Shown here piece after piece: positions 8,426 through 16,776 of a DNA stretch of 64,000 bases. Positions within the stretch are counted from its first letter, which is position 1. Each line of letters starts with the position of its first letter. The stretch covers positions 10,213,001 through 10,277,000 of the forward strand of contig NZ_JACHMI010000001.1 in NCBI RefSeq assembly GCF_014207985.1, read 5' to 3'. The notes below the pieces were generated by a model. That model was not told where the DNA came from. It worked only from the letters and a program-made list of their open reading frames with translations, and did not search any database. The DNA is from Nonomuraea rubra (GTDB lineage: Bacteria > Actinomycetota > Actinomycetes > Streptosporangiales > Streptosporangiaceae). Position numbers and translations under genes: made by a program.

Positions 8426-10075
8426 ATGGAGAAGCCGGTCATCGTTACGGTGGATGATGACCCGGGCGTCTCGCGGGCGGTCGCCCGCGACCTGAGACGC
8501 CGATACGGGCAGGAATACCGGATCGTGCGCGCGGAGACCGCCAGGGACGGCATCGACGCGGTACGCGAGATGCGGCTGCGCGGCGACGAGGTGGCGGCGA
8601 TCCTGGCCGACTACCGGATGCCGCAGATGAACGGCGTGCAGTTCCTCGAGGCCGCGATGGACATGTATCCGTACGCGCGCCGCGTGCTGCTGACCGCCTA
8701 CGCCGACACCGACGCGGCGATCCAGGCGATCAACGTCGTCGATCTGGACCATTACCTGCTCAAGCCGTGGGACCCGCCGGAGGAGAAGTTCTATCCGGTG
8801 ATCGACGGGCAGCTCGACGCCTGGTTGCGTACCGACCGGGTGGAGCGGGCCGAGCTGCGGGTGGTGGGCGACCGGTGGTCGGCGCCGTCGTACCGGGTGC
8901 GTGACTTCCTGGCCCGCAACCACGTGCCGTACCAGTGGATGCTGGCGGAGGACCCGGAGGGCGCGCAGCTGGTGAAGGCGGCGGGCGAGGGGTGTCACCT
9001 GCCGCTGGTGGTGACGTCCGACGGCACCACGCTGGAGTCGCCCGACCAGGCGACGCTGGCCACGGCGGTGGGGCTGTCGACGACTCCGGCGACCGACTTC
9101 TACGACCTGATCGTGGTGGGCGGCGGCCCCGCCGGGCTCGGCGCCGCCGTGTACGGCGCCTCTGAAGGGCTGAACACCGTGCTGGTCGAGGCGTACTCCT
9201 CGGGCGGGCAGGCGGGCCAGAGCTCCAGGATCGAGAACTACCTGGGCTTCCCCGACGGCGTCTCCGGCCAGCAGCTCGCCGACCGGGCGCGCAGGCAGGC
9301 GCTGAAGTTCGGGGCGGAGCTGCTGACGGCGCGGAAGGTGACGAGCCTGGAGCCGCGCGGGCAGGCGCGGGTGATCGGGTTCAAGGACGGCGGCGAGATC
9401 GCGGCGCACGCGGTGATCCTGGCCACCGGCGTCACCTACCGGAGGCTGGAGGCGCCGGGGCTGGACGAGTTCGTGGGGCGCGGCGTCTTCTACGGCGCCG
9501 CGCTGACCGAAGCACCGGCGTGCAAGGACACCGAGGTGTTCATCGTGGGCGCGGCCAACTCGGCGGGCCAGGCGGCCGTCTACCTGTCGGGATTCGCGAG
9601 CAAGGTCCACTTGTTGGTGAGAAGTGATGGTTTGGAGAAATCCATGTCTCACTACCTCATCGAGCAGATCGCCGCGATCCCCAACATCGAGGTGCACGTC
9701 GACACGCAGGTCGTCGCCGGGAGCGGTGACGGGCACCTGGAGCGGCTGACCTTGTCCACCAAGGGCGAGGAGCGCACGGTGGACGCGCAGTGGTTGTTCG
9801 TGTTCATCGGGGCCGAGCCGTACACGTCGTGGCTGGGCGAGACGATCGAGCGGGACGCGCGCGGGTTCGTGCTGACCGGGCCCGACCTGGTGCAGGGCGG
9901 GCGGCGGCCGCGCAACTGGCCGCTGCGGCGCGAGCCGTACTTCCTGGAGACGAACGTGCCGGGGGTGCTGGCGGCGGGCGACGTGCGCGCCGAATCGATC
10001 AAGAGGGTGGCATCCGCCGTCGGGGAGGGCGCGATGGCCGTCGCGCTCGTGCATCGGTACCTGGAGAAGCAATGA
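8426..10075 (+). CDS. Response regulator receiver fused to a glutaredoxin-like region and FAD-dependent (thioredoxin-reductase-like) oxidoreductase
   Basis: 549 residues. Residues 1-125 are a CheY-like receiver with acidic residues D10-D12, phospho-acceptor D62 (ILADYRMPQMNG), T90 and K113. Residues about 145-215 look like a glutaredoxin/thioredoxin fold without cysteines. Residues about 225-549 are a pyridine-nucleotide flavoprotein: FAD motif GGGPAGLG, NADPH motif GAANSAGQAA, and LAAGDVRAESIKRVASAVGEG at the FAD end. The CxxC of real thioredoxin reductases is absent (YGAALTEAPACKD instead), so thioredoxin is unlikely to be the substrate. It overlaps the downstream kinase gene by ATGA. Confidence 0.9.
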   Translation: MEKPVIVTVDDDPGVSRAVARDLRRRYGQEYRIVRAETARDGIDAVREMRLRGDEVAAILADYRMPQMNGVQFLEAAMDMYPYARRVLLTAYADTDAAIQAINVVDLDHYLLKPWDPPEEKFYPVIDGQLDAWLRTDRVERAELRVVGDRWSAPSYRVRDFLARNHVPYQWMLAEDPEGAQLVKAAGEGCHLPLVVTSDGTTLESPDQATLATAVGLSTTPATDFYDLIVVGGGPAGLGAAVYGASEGLNTVLVEAYSSGGQAGQSSRIENYLGFPDGVSGQQLADRARRQALKFGAELLTARKVTSLEPRGQARVIGFKDGGEIAAHAVILATGVTYRRLEAPGLDEFVGRGVFYGAALTEAPACKDTEVFIVGAANSAGQAAVYLSGFASKVHLLVRSDGLEKSMSHYLIEQIAAIPNIEVHVDTQVVAGSGDGHLERLTLSTKGEERTVDAQWLFVFIGAEPYTSWLGETIERDARGFVLTGPDLVQGGRRPRNWPLRREPYFLETNVPGVLAAGDVRAESIKRVASAVGEGAMAVALVHRYLEKQ

Positions 10076-11493
10076 TCGACATAGACGAGTTGCGCAAGCT
10101 CTTCCTCTTCGAGCGGTTGTCCGACGAGCAGCTCACCAAGCTCGCGATGAGCGGCGCGGTGCAGACCTACGCGCAGGACGAGGACATCGTCCGGCAGGGC
10201 GAGCCGGCCGAGTGCTTCGCGGTGCTGCTCGAGGGCGAGATCCAGATGATCAACGAGACGGTCACCGCGGGGACCGTCGCGATGCCCCGCACGTCGCAGC
10301 CCGGCGTCTACGGCGGCGCCACCTCGGCCTACCTCGGCGACCGGGCGCCGCAGACCTACCAGCACACGCTGCGCGCCACCGCGCCGTCGCGGATGTTCAT
10401 GCTGCCCGCCAAGAAGTTCGCCTACATCGTGGCCGAGTGGTTCCCGATGGCGATGCACCTGCTCGACGGGCTGCTGTCCGGCGGGCGCATGCAGCGGGAG
10501 ATCATCGACCGGCGGCAGCGGCTGACCGCGCTCGGCACGATCACGGCCGGGCTCACGCACGAGCTGAACAACCCGGCGGCGGCGGCCGTGCGGGCGGTGA
10601 GCGAGCTGCGCTCGCTGATCAAGACCTCGCGTTTCCAGCTCGCCCAGCTCGCCGAGGACGGCATCCCGCCCGACAAGCTGCGCGCGCTCATCGAGGCGCA
10701 GGAGGCGTGCACGAGCAACCTGGGCCAGGCGGAGAAGCGCTCGCCGCTGGAGATCTCCGACGCCGAGGACGAGCTGGGCGAGGCGCTGGAGGAGGTGGGC
10801 GTCGAGGACGCGTGGGAGCTGGCCCCGGCGCTGGTCAACGCCGGTTTCACCAGCGCGTACCTGCAGAAGATCCGCGCCAAGGTGGGCGCGGAGCACACGC
10901 CGAAGGCGCTGCACTGGCTGGCCGAGGCCATCGAGATCTCGCAGATGCTCGACGAGGTGACCGAGGCGACCGAGCGCATCACGACGCTGATCCGCTCGGC
11001 CAAGCAGTACTCCCAGATGGACCGCGCGCCGTTCCAGCAGGTGAACGTGCACGAGCTGCTCGACAGCACGGTGGCGATCTTCCGCGGCAAGATCCCGCCG
11101 GGCATCAGCGTGGTCACCGACTACGACCGCACGCTGCCCGAGCTGCCCTGCTACGCGGGCGAGCTCAACCAGGTCTGGACGAACCTCATCCACAACGCCC
11201 TCGACGCGATGGGCCAGGAGGGCACGCTGACCATCCGCACCGCGTACGACGAGGACGAGGCGATCGTCGAGATCGGCGACACCGGCCCCGGCGTGCCCGA
11301 GGCGATCAAGGACCGCATCTTCGAGCCGTTCTTCACCACCAAGAGCGTGGGCGAGGGCACGGGGCTCGGCCTGGACATCTCCTACCGGATCGTGGCCGGC
11401 CGGCACGGCGGCGAGATCAAGGTGCGCTCGGTGCCGGGCGAGACCTGGTTCGAGGTACGGCTGCCGCTGCGGGAGCCCTCGGCCACGAGCTGA
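10072..11493 (+). CDS. Cyclic-nucleotide-binding-domain sensor histidine kinase
   Basis: 473 residues, no membrane segment or signal peptide, so cytoplasmic. Residues about 5-120 form a cNMP-binding (CAP-like) domain (FLFERLSDEQLTKLA, DEDIVRQGEPAECFAVLLEG). The H-box is LTHELNNPAA with H163. A long helical insert precedes the catalytic ATPase domain, which has N-box NLIHNALDAM, G1 DTGPGVP and G2 GTGLGL. The start overlaps the stop of the receiver-flavoprotein gene, which is the obvious phosphotransfer partner. Whether the sensor domain binds cAMP or cGMP, or has lost binding, cannot be told. Confidence 0.9.
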   Translation: MIDIDELRKLFLFERLSDEQLTKLAMSGAVQTYAQDEDIVRQGEPAECFAVLLEGEIQMINETVTAGTVAMPRTSQPGVYGGATSAYLGDRAPQTYQHTLRATAPSRMFMLPAKKFAYIVAEWFPMAMHLLDGLLSGGRMQREIIDRRQRLTALGTITAGLTHELNNPAAAAVRAVSELRSLIKTSRFQLAQLAEDGIPPDKLRALIEAQEACTSNLGQAEKRSPLEISDAEDELGEALEEVGVEDAWELAPALVNAGFTSAYLQKIRAKVGAEHTPKALHWLAEAIEISQMLDEVTEATERITTLIRSAKQYSQMDRAPFQQVNVHELLDSTVAIFRGKIPPGISVVTDYDRTLPELPCYAGELNQVWTNLIHNALDAMGQEGTLTIRTAYDEDEAIVEIGDTGPGVPEAIKDRIFEPFFTTKSVGEGTGLGLDISYRIVAGRHGGEIKVRSVPGETWFEVRLPLREPSATS

Positions 11494-11625
11494 TCGCGCA
11501 TCGTTACCGGCCCCGGTCTTGTCAGGACGTCTCCTGACCGCGTGTAATGGATGACCGAAATTCCGACGGGGGCGTGTGGACGACGGCAGGCGTGCCCGTC
11601 CACCGGCCATCGTGAAAGGAATCTC

Positions 11626-12759
11626 GTGTTGATCACCGACTGGGCCCGGCGGGCCCTGCCGGCCATGCTCGACGACCTCAGGGCCGTGGTGGAGCAGGAG
11701 ACCCACAGCTACGACAAGGCCATGCTGGTCAGAGGGCTGCGCGAGCTGCGCGCGCGGGCGGTCGGGCACCTGGGGACCCCGGACGACGAGATCCTGCACG
11801 AGGGCGGCGGCCACGGCGACGTCCTGGAGCTCTACTACCGGGGCACCGCGCCGGGGACCGTGCTCATGCTCGGCCACTACGACACGGTCTGGCCGACGGG
11901 CACGCTGGCGGGCTGGCCGTTCGCGGTGCTGGAGGGCAAGGCGACGGGGCCGGGCGTGTTCGACATGAAGACGGGGCTGGTGCAGTCCATCTGGGCGCTG
12001 CGCGGGCTGCGGGAGCTGGGGCTGCCGCATCCCGGCGTGCGGTTCCTGTTCAACGGCGACGAGGAGATCGGCAGTCCGGCCTCGCGCGAGCACATCGAGG
12101 CGGCCAGCGAGGACGTGCTGGCGACGCTGGTCTTCGAGGCGTCCCTGGACGGGGCGCTGAAGACGGCGCGCAAGGGCGTGGGGCTGTTCAACGTGACCGT
12201 GACCGGGGTGGAGGCGCACGCGGGGCTGGATCCGTACGCGGGGGCCAGCGCCGTCCACGCGCTGGCCGAGATCGTCACCACGCTGGCGGCGGCGGGCTCC
12301 CGCGAGCGCGGCACCACCGTGAACGTCGGCCTGATCAGCGGCGGCACCGGACGCAACGTCACCGCCGGGCGCGCCACGTGCGGCGTGGACGTGCGCGTCA
12401 CGGACCCCGCGGAGATGGGGCGGATCGACGACGTCTTCGCCGCCCTGCGCGCCTCGGACCCGCGCGTCAAGGTCTCCGCCACCGGGGAGTGGAACCGGCC
12501 CCCGATGGTCAGGAACCCCGCCTCCCAGCGGCTGTTCAAGGAGCTCCAGAAGGTGGCGGCCGGCTTCGGCTGGCTGGTGGACGAGGCGGCGGTGGGCGGC
12601 GCGAGCGACGGGAACTTCGTCTCGGCGCTGGGGCGGCCGGTGCTGGACGGCCTGGGCGCCGTGGGCGACGGGGCGCACGCGCGGCACGAGCACGTGGTGA
12701 TCGAGCACATCCCGGAGCGGACGGCGCTGACGATGGGGCTGATCACCGCCCTGGCGTGA
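11626..12759 (+). CDS. M20-family metallopeptidase (CPG2/ArgE-like)
   Basis: 377 residues with a GTG start preceded by AAAGGA; a TTG is the next codon. The zinc-binding order of M20 enzymes is visible: GHYDTVWPTG (His-Asp), DMKTGL (bridging Asp), NGDEEIGS (catalytic and metal Glu), then a dimerisation lid domain around AHAGLDPYAGASAVHALAE, and a C-terminal HARHEH. This is the carboxypeptidase G2/glutamate carboxypeptidase branch. No signal peptide, so probably a cytoplasmic peptide or amidated-substrate hydrolase. It stands alone 132 bp after the histidine kinase gene. Confidence 0.88.
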   Translation: MLITDWARRALPAMLDDLRAVVEQETHSYDKAMLVRGLRELRARAVGHLGTPDDEILHEGGGHGDVLELYYRGTAPGTVLMLGHYDTVWPTGTLAGWPFAVLEGKATGPGVFDMKTGLVQSIWALRGLRELGLPHPGVRFLFNGDEEIGSPASREHIEAASEDVLATLVFEASLDGALKTARKGVGLFNVTVTGVEAHAGLDPYAGASAVHALAEIVTTLAAAGSRERGTTVNVGLISGGTGRNVTAGRATCGVDVRVTDPAEMGRIDDVFAALRASDPRVKVSATGEWNRPPMVRNPASQRLFKELQKVAAGFGWLVDEAAVGGASDGNFVSALGRPVLDGLGAVGDGAHARHEHVVIEHIPERTALTMGLITALA

Positions 12760-12767
12760 GCCACGCC

Positions 12768-12787
12768 GGGTGAGAGCGCTCTCACCC
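12768..12787. terminator. 20-bp perfect palindrome between convergent genes
   Basis: GGGTGAGAGC followed directly by GCTCTCACCC. It sits between the stop of the M20 gene and the stop of the ROK gene, so a bidirectional terminator hairpin is the simplest reading. No T-tract follows. The core GAGAGCGCTCTC also resembles LacI-family operators, so a regulator site is an alternative. Confidence 0.5.
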
Positions 12788-12806
12788 CCAGCCTCGGCCT
12801 CAGGTC

Positions 12807-13832
12807 TCAGCCGAAGACGTGGTCGCGTGCCAGGTCCAGGGCCGTCAGCACCGCGCCCTGCAGCACCGCGTTGCCCTCCACCGTGCTGGCCCGCACCTCG
12901 GTCGGCGCCGGCGCCAGCTCCCGCAGGCGCGCGGCCACCTCGGCGGCCAGCTCGTCGCCGCCCGCCTGCCCGGCCTCGCCGCCCAGCACGACGAGCCCGG
13001 GGTCCAGGAGCGTGACGAACGCGAAGGCCCCCTGGGCGATCCGCGCGGCGAACTCGGCGCGGTCGAGCCCCCGCGCCACGCTCTCGGTCACCAGGCTGCA
13101 GAACGCGGTGCCGTCCACCTGGAGGAACCCGACCTCACCGGCGCCGCCCGACGCCCCGCGGCGCAGCCGGCCGCCGAGCACGACGGCCGCTCCCACGCCG
13201 TCGCCCACCCACATCAGCACGAAGTCCTCGGCCCCCTGAGCGGCGCCGGTGCGCAGCTCGGCGATGGCGGCCAGGTTCACCTCGTTCTCCAGGACCAGCG
13301 GCGAGCCGAGCCGCTCACGCCAGGCCGTCACCAGCCCGGCCCGCCATCCAGGCACGTCGTTGGCCGTCACCAGCTCGCCGTCGCGCGGCGTCACCAGCCC
13401 GGGCGCGCCGACCACGACGTTGTCGATCACCCGGTCACCGGCGGCCTCGGCCAGCGTGCCGGCGACGAGGTCCACCAGGTCGCCGGTGACCGCCCGGCTC
13501 GTCCTGGCCACCACCCGCCCGGTGATGTCGGCGATCACCACGGAGATCGTCTCGCGCCGCAGGTCCACCCCCGCCACGTGGGCGCGCCCCGCCACCAGCC
13601 CGTACACCCGCGCGTTCGGCCCCCGCCGGTCCTCGCCCGACTCGCCCGTGACCTCGATAAGCCCGCTCTGCGTGAGGCGCTCGATCAGGTCGGACACGGT
13701 GGGCCTGGACAGCCCGGTCAGCTCGCGGAGCTGGGGCGCGCTCAGGGGGCCGCGTTCGAGCAGCAGGTCGAGGGCCAGCCGGTCGTTGATGGCCCGGGCC
13801 ATGGCGGGGGTCGCGGTCTTCATGGCTCCCAT
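12807..13832 (-). CDS. ROK-family transcriptional regulator
   Basis: 341 residues. The N-terminal winged helix is about residues 12-70 (LLERGPLSAPQLRELTGLSR, PTVSDLIERL). A sugar-kinase-like ROK domain follows, with VAGVDLRRETISVVIADITG at the phosphate-loop position. The zinc motif CxCGxxGC of ROK kinases is missing, as is common in pure regulators. It is divergent from an MFS transporter gene with only 65 bp between, holding two direct repeats that are likely operators. Expected role: sugar-responsive repressor of that transporter and itself. Confidence 0.88.
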   Translation of the reverse strand: MGAMKTATPAMARAINDRLALDLLLERGPLSAPQLRELTGLSRPTVSDLIERLTQSGLIEVTGESGEDRRGPNARVYGLVAGRAHVAGVDLRRETISVVIADITGRVVARTSRAVTGDLVDLVAGTLAEAAGDRVIDNVVVGAPGLVTPRDGELVTANDVPGWRAGLVTAWRERLGSPLVLENEVNLAAIAELRTGAAQGAEDFVLMWVGDGVGAAVVLGGRLRRGASGGAGEVGFLQVDGTAFCSLVTESVARGLDRAEFAARIAQGAFAFVTLLDPGLVVLGGEAGQAGGDELAAEVAARLRELAPAPTEVRASTVEGNAVLQGAVLTALDLARDHVFG

Positions 13833-13838
13833 AATAAG

Positions 13839-13881
13839 CAGGGAGCCTGCCTAAAACCTCTTTTCATCAGGAAGCCTGCCT
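13839..13881. promoter_or_regulatory. Two direct-repeat operators in the ROK/MFS divergent promoter
   Basis: CAGGGAGCCTGCCT (13839-13852) and CAGGAAGCCTGCCT (13868-13881) differ at one base and lie 29 bp apart, almost three helical turns. They fill the short gap between the ROK regulator and the MFS gene. Binding by the ROK protein is inference from position. Confidence 0.55.
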
Positions 13882-13897
13882 GATAGTTTCTCGACCC

Positions 13898-15085
13898 ATG
13901 AGCCATCATCGTGCGATCGCTATTGTTTTCGCCGTGCACGGCGCCATTGCCGGGACCGTGTCCACGCGCATCCCCTGGATCCAGGATCACCTGGCCCTCG
14001 ACCCCGGCACCCTGGGGTTGGCGCTGCTCTGCCCGCCGATCGGCGCGTTCCTCGGCATGCCCATGGCCGGGCGTGTGGCGTACCGCTTCGGCAGCCGGGC
14101 GGCCACCCGCGTCCTGCTGGCGGTGTGGTGCGTGACCCTGGCGCTGCCCGCGCTCGCGCCGTCGCCCGGCTGGTTGTTCGCCGTGTTCTTCCTGTCGGGG
14201 GTGGGTGCGGGGATGTCCGACATCACGATGAACGCCCACGCCGTCGTCCTCGAACGGCGGCTCGGCCACTCCATCATGTCCGGGCTGCACGGCATGTGGG
14301 CCGTGGGCAGCCTGGCGGCCGGCGGGGTGGGCACGCTGGCCGCGCAGGCCGGCGTCGACGCCCGGATCCACCTCGGTGTGGCCGCCGCCGTCCTGCTGGT
14401 CGTGCACGGGCTGGCCGGGCGCGGCCTGCTCCGGGACGGCGAGGCCGGCGGCGCGACCCCGGACGCTCCGGCGCCCCGGCGCTTCGCGCTGCCCTCGCGG
14501 GCGATCCTGCCGCTCGGCCTGGTCGGCTTCTGCGCCGTGTTCGCCGAAGGCGCCAGCGCGAACTGGGCCGCCGTCTACCTCACGCACGTCACCGACGCCG
14601 GTCCGGGCGTGGCCGCCGCCGGTTACACCGTCCTCATGCTGTGCATGGCGGGCACCCGCCTGATGGGCGACCGGGTCATCCGGCTGCTCGGCCCCGTGAC
14701 GACCGTCAGGGTGGGCGGGATCGTGGCGGCGCTCGGCGGCGTCGCCGTGGTGACGGCACGCACGCCCGCGCTCGGCATGGCCGGGTTCGCCCTGATCGGG
14801 CTGGGGGTGGCCGTGGTGATGCCGCTGGTGCTGGCGGCCGCCGGCAACGCGGGGACGAACGCGACCGAGGGAGTGACGGGGGTGGCCACGATCACGTACA
14901 TGTCGGGCATGGTCGCCCCGCCGGTCACCGGCTGGCTGGCCGGCACGCTGTCCTATCCGGCCGCGTTCACGGTGATCACGGGGGTGGTGGTGGCGATGAC
15001 GCTGCTCGCCCGCGTCGTACGACCCTCCGGCGGCGCGCCCCGGCGGCTCTCCGCCGAGGGCAGCCTCGTGGGGACGCTGGACTGA
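13898..15085 (+). CDS. MFS transporter
   Basis: 395 residues with about 12 hydrophobic segments and no signal peptide beyond the first membrane helix (AIAIVFAVHGAIAGTVSTRI). The YRFGSRAATR loop between helices 2 and 3 matches the MFS loop motif. It is most like the YbjJ-type group of small actinobacterial MFS proteins. Substrate unknown. The divergent ROK regulator suggests a sugar or sugar derivative. Its 3' end is 4 bp from the convergent CPT-like gene. Confidence 0.88.
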   Translation: MSHHRAIAIVFAVHGAIAGTVSTRIPWIQDHLALDPGTLGLALLCPPIGAFLGMPMAGRVAYRFGSRAATRVLLAVWCVTLALPALAPSPGWLFAVFFLSGVGAGMSDITMNAHAVVLERRLGHSIMSGLHGMWAVGSLAAGGVGTLAAQAGVDARIHLGVAAAVLLVVHGLAGRGLLRDGEAGGATPDAPAPRRFALPSRAILPLGLVGFCAVFAEGASANWAAVYLTHVTDAGPGVAAAGYTVLMLCMAGTRLMGDRVIRLLGPVTTVRVGGIVAALGGVAVVTARTPALGMAGFALIGLGVAVVMPLVLAAAGNAGTNATEGVTGVATITYMSGMVAPPVTGWLAGTLSYPAAFTVITGVVVAMTLLARVVRPSGGAPRRLSAEGSLVGTLD

Positions 15086-15088
15086 GCC

Positions 15089-15619
15089 CTACCGGACGTG
15101 CGCGGCGACGACCCGGGCGGCCTCCAGGGGCTCCTTGTCCGTGGTGTCCACCTCCACGTCGTAGCGCACGCCCTGGTGGGCCACCTCGGCCTGCAGCTCG
15201 GCCATCCCCGGGGGCCGGTCCCGCCGGGCCAGCTCGCGCCGGGCGGCGACCGCGGCGTCGCACCTGACGCCGACCCACAGGACGTCCAGGCCGGCCAGCG
15301 CCTTCTCCCACTCCTGCTGGGACGACGGCCCGCCGAGGAAGACGTCGTCGATGATGACCGGCGCGCCCGCGCGGGCCATCGTGGCGACCCCTTCCCGCCA
15401 CGCGTGCTGCAGCCTCCGGAAGTCAGGCCCGACGTTCACCTCGCCGTCGGAGGTGATCTCGATGCCGGCGTCCGAGGTCTGCATGGCGGCGGGCATCGCG
15501 TCCACCAGGTCGTCGATGGAGATGCTGAGCCAGGGCTCGGGCAGGACGGCCTGCAGGCTTCTGGCCAACGCCGACTTTCCGGCGCTGGAGCCGCCGTTCA
15601 GGACGATCACTTGTGTCAC
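15089..15619 (-). CDS. Chloramphenicol phosphotransferase-like P-loop kinase
   Basis: 176 residues. The Walker A motif is GGSSAGKSA near the N terminus, followed by [11 protein letters not shown], where chloramphenicol 3-O-phosphotransferases keep a catalytic Asp, and [12 protein letters not shown] as Walker B. The [20 protein letters not shown] segment is the family lid region. These proteins are widespread in actinomycetes, usually with unknown natural substrates, so drug resistance should not be assumed. Confidence 0.82.
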   Translation of the reverse strand: MTQVIVLNGGSSAGKSALARSLQAVLPEPWLSISIDDLVDAMPAAMQTSDAGIEITSDGEVNVGPDFRRLQHAWREGVATMARAGAPVIIDDVFLGGPSSQQEWEKALAGLDVLWVGVRCDAAVAARRELARRDRPPGMAELQAEVAHQGVRYDVEVDTTDKEPLEAARVVAAHVR

Positions 15620-15677
15620 AGCGCCACGTTAGGGGCTGCGCCGGGTGGTGCGAAACAGCATTTCGGCTGATACGCTC

Positions 15678-15693
15678 CCAAGCGAGCGCTTGG
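15678..15693. promoter_or_regulatory. Putative operator B of the CCWAGCG(NN)YGCTTGG family
   Basis: CCAAGCGAGCGCTTGG: perfect 7-bp arms around AG, the best palindrome of the set. It lies 23 bp upstream of the LLM gene start, where a repressor would cover the promoter of the LLM-CoA ligase operon. Confidence 0.6.
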
Positions 15694-15716
15694 TTTACCT
15701 GCTGAGGGGTTGCCGA

Positions 15717-16775
15717 ATGAAGTTCTCGACCTTCCATCTCTTCCACCGGTTCGACGGGCAGAGCTTCAAGGACGTCTACGACTACCACCTGGAGCTCATC
15801 GAGCTGGCCGAGGAGCTGGGGTTCGACGGGGTGCGGCTGGCCGAGCACCACTTCAGGGACTACGGGGTCGTGCCCAACCTGTTCACCATGCTGGCCCACG
15901 CCGCCGCCAGGACGTCCAGGATCAGGCTCGGCACGGGCATCGTCGTGCTGCCGCTGCACAACCCCGTACACGTCGCCGAGGAGGCCGCGCAGGTCGACGT
16001 GCTGTCGGGCGGGCGCCTGGAGCTGGGGATCGGGCGGGGGTACCAGAGCTTCGAGTTCGAGGGGTTCGGGATCGACCTCGCGGAGGCGCGCGACCGGTTC
16101 AACGAGGCGCTGGAGGTGATCGTCGGGCTCTGGACGCAGGAGGTCTACCAGCACGAGGGCAAGTTCTACCGGACCGGCGCCGAGGTGTCGCTCGTGCCCA
16201 GGCCGCTGCAGAGCCCGCACCCGCCGCTGCACGTGGCGGCCGTCTCGCCCGAGACGGTGACCATGTACGCCGAGCGCGGCCTGCCCATCCTGGCCGACCC
16301 GGCGGCGCCGTTCAGGAAGGTCGTGCAGGCGGCCGAGACGTGGCGGGAGACCGCCGCGCGGGCCGGGCACGCGGCCCCGGCGGACCTCGTCGTGGCCCGC
16401 AGCGTGTACGTCGCCCCCACCCTGGAGCAGGCCCGCGCGGACCAGGAGCGGTTCGAGGCGTCGTTCGACCGCTCGCGCATCTTCAACGAGCGCAGCGCCC
16501 CCATCGACCCCAGGACCGGCAGGACCGCCCAGGGCTTCGAGTACTACCAGGACCGTTACCTCAAGGGCGGCACGCTCTCCGCCGACTTCCGGTGGGAGCA
16601 GCTCGAGGTGATCGGGGACCCGGCGCGGGTGATCGAGCAGATCTCGCTGCTCAGGGACGCCGGGTTCGGCAACCTCCTGTGCGACTTCGGCAGCACCAGG
16701 CCGATGCCGCTGGAGGACATGAAGCGGGTCATGCGCTTCTTCGCGACCGAAGTCATGCCGGCCTTTGGAGACTGA
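15717..16775 (+). CDS. LLM-class flavin-dependent oxidoreductase
   Basis: 352 residues from the ATG preceded by GAGGGG. Luciferase-like TIM barrel: MKFSTFHLFHRFDG, ELGFDGVRLAEHHFRDYG (the AEHH metal/flavin-side motif), RLGTGIVVLPLHNPVHVAEE, and VDVLSGGRLELGIGRGYQ, the classic LLM signature. It probably acts as a monooxygenase using FMNH2 or as an F420 enzyme on a hydrophobic substrate. It is the first gene of a two-gene operon with an acyl-CoA synthetase one base after its stop. Confidence 0.9.
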   Translation: MKFSTFHLFHRFDGQSFKDVYDYHLELIELAEELGFDGVRLAEHHFRDYGVVPNLFTMLAHAAARTSRIRLGTGIVVLPLHNPVHVAEEAAQVDVLSGGRLELGIGRGYQSFEFEGFGIDLAEARDRFNEALEVIVGLWTQEVYQHEGKFYRTGAEVSLVPRPLQSPHPPLHVAAVSPETVTMYAERGLPILADPAAPFRKVVQAAETWRETAARAGHAAPADLVVARSVYVAPTLEQARADQERFEASFDRSRIFNERSAPIDPRTGRTAQGFEYYQDRYLKGGTLSADFRWEQLEVIGDPARVIEQISLLRDAGFGNLLCDFGSTRPMPLEDMKRVMRFFATEVMPAFGD

Positions 16776-16776
16776 G

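Noticed and set aside
9100..10075. Calling the flavoprotein a thioredoxin reductase
   Set aside because: The redox CxxC of thioredoxin reductases is absent (YGAALTEAPACKD at that place), so only the fold is supported.
9652..12708. A 1018-codon open frame on the minus strand
   Set aside because: It runs opposite the receiver-flavoprotein, kinase and peptidase genes, which have complete domain motifs. The product is low-complexity Arg/Ala/Gly/His and typical of antisense frames in high-GC DNA.
15089..15619. Chloramphenicol resistance gene
   Set aside because: The fold matches the CPT family, but such proteins are common in actinomycetes without known drug activity and there is no resistance context.
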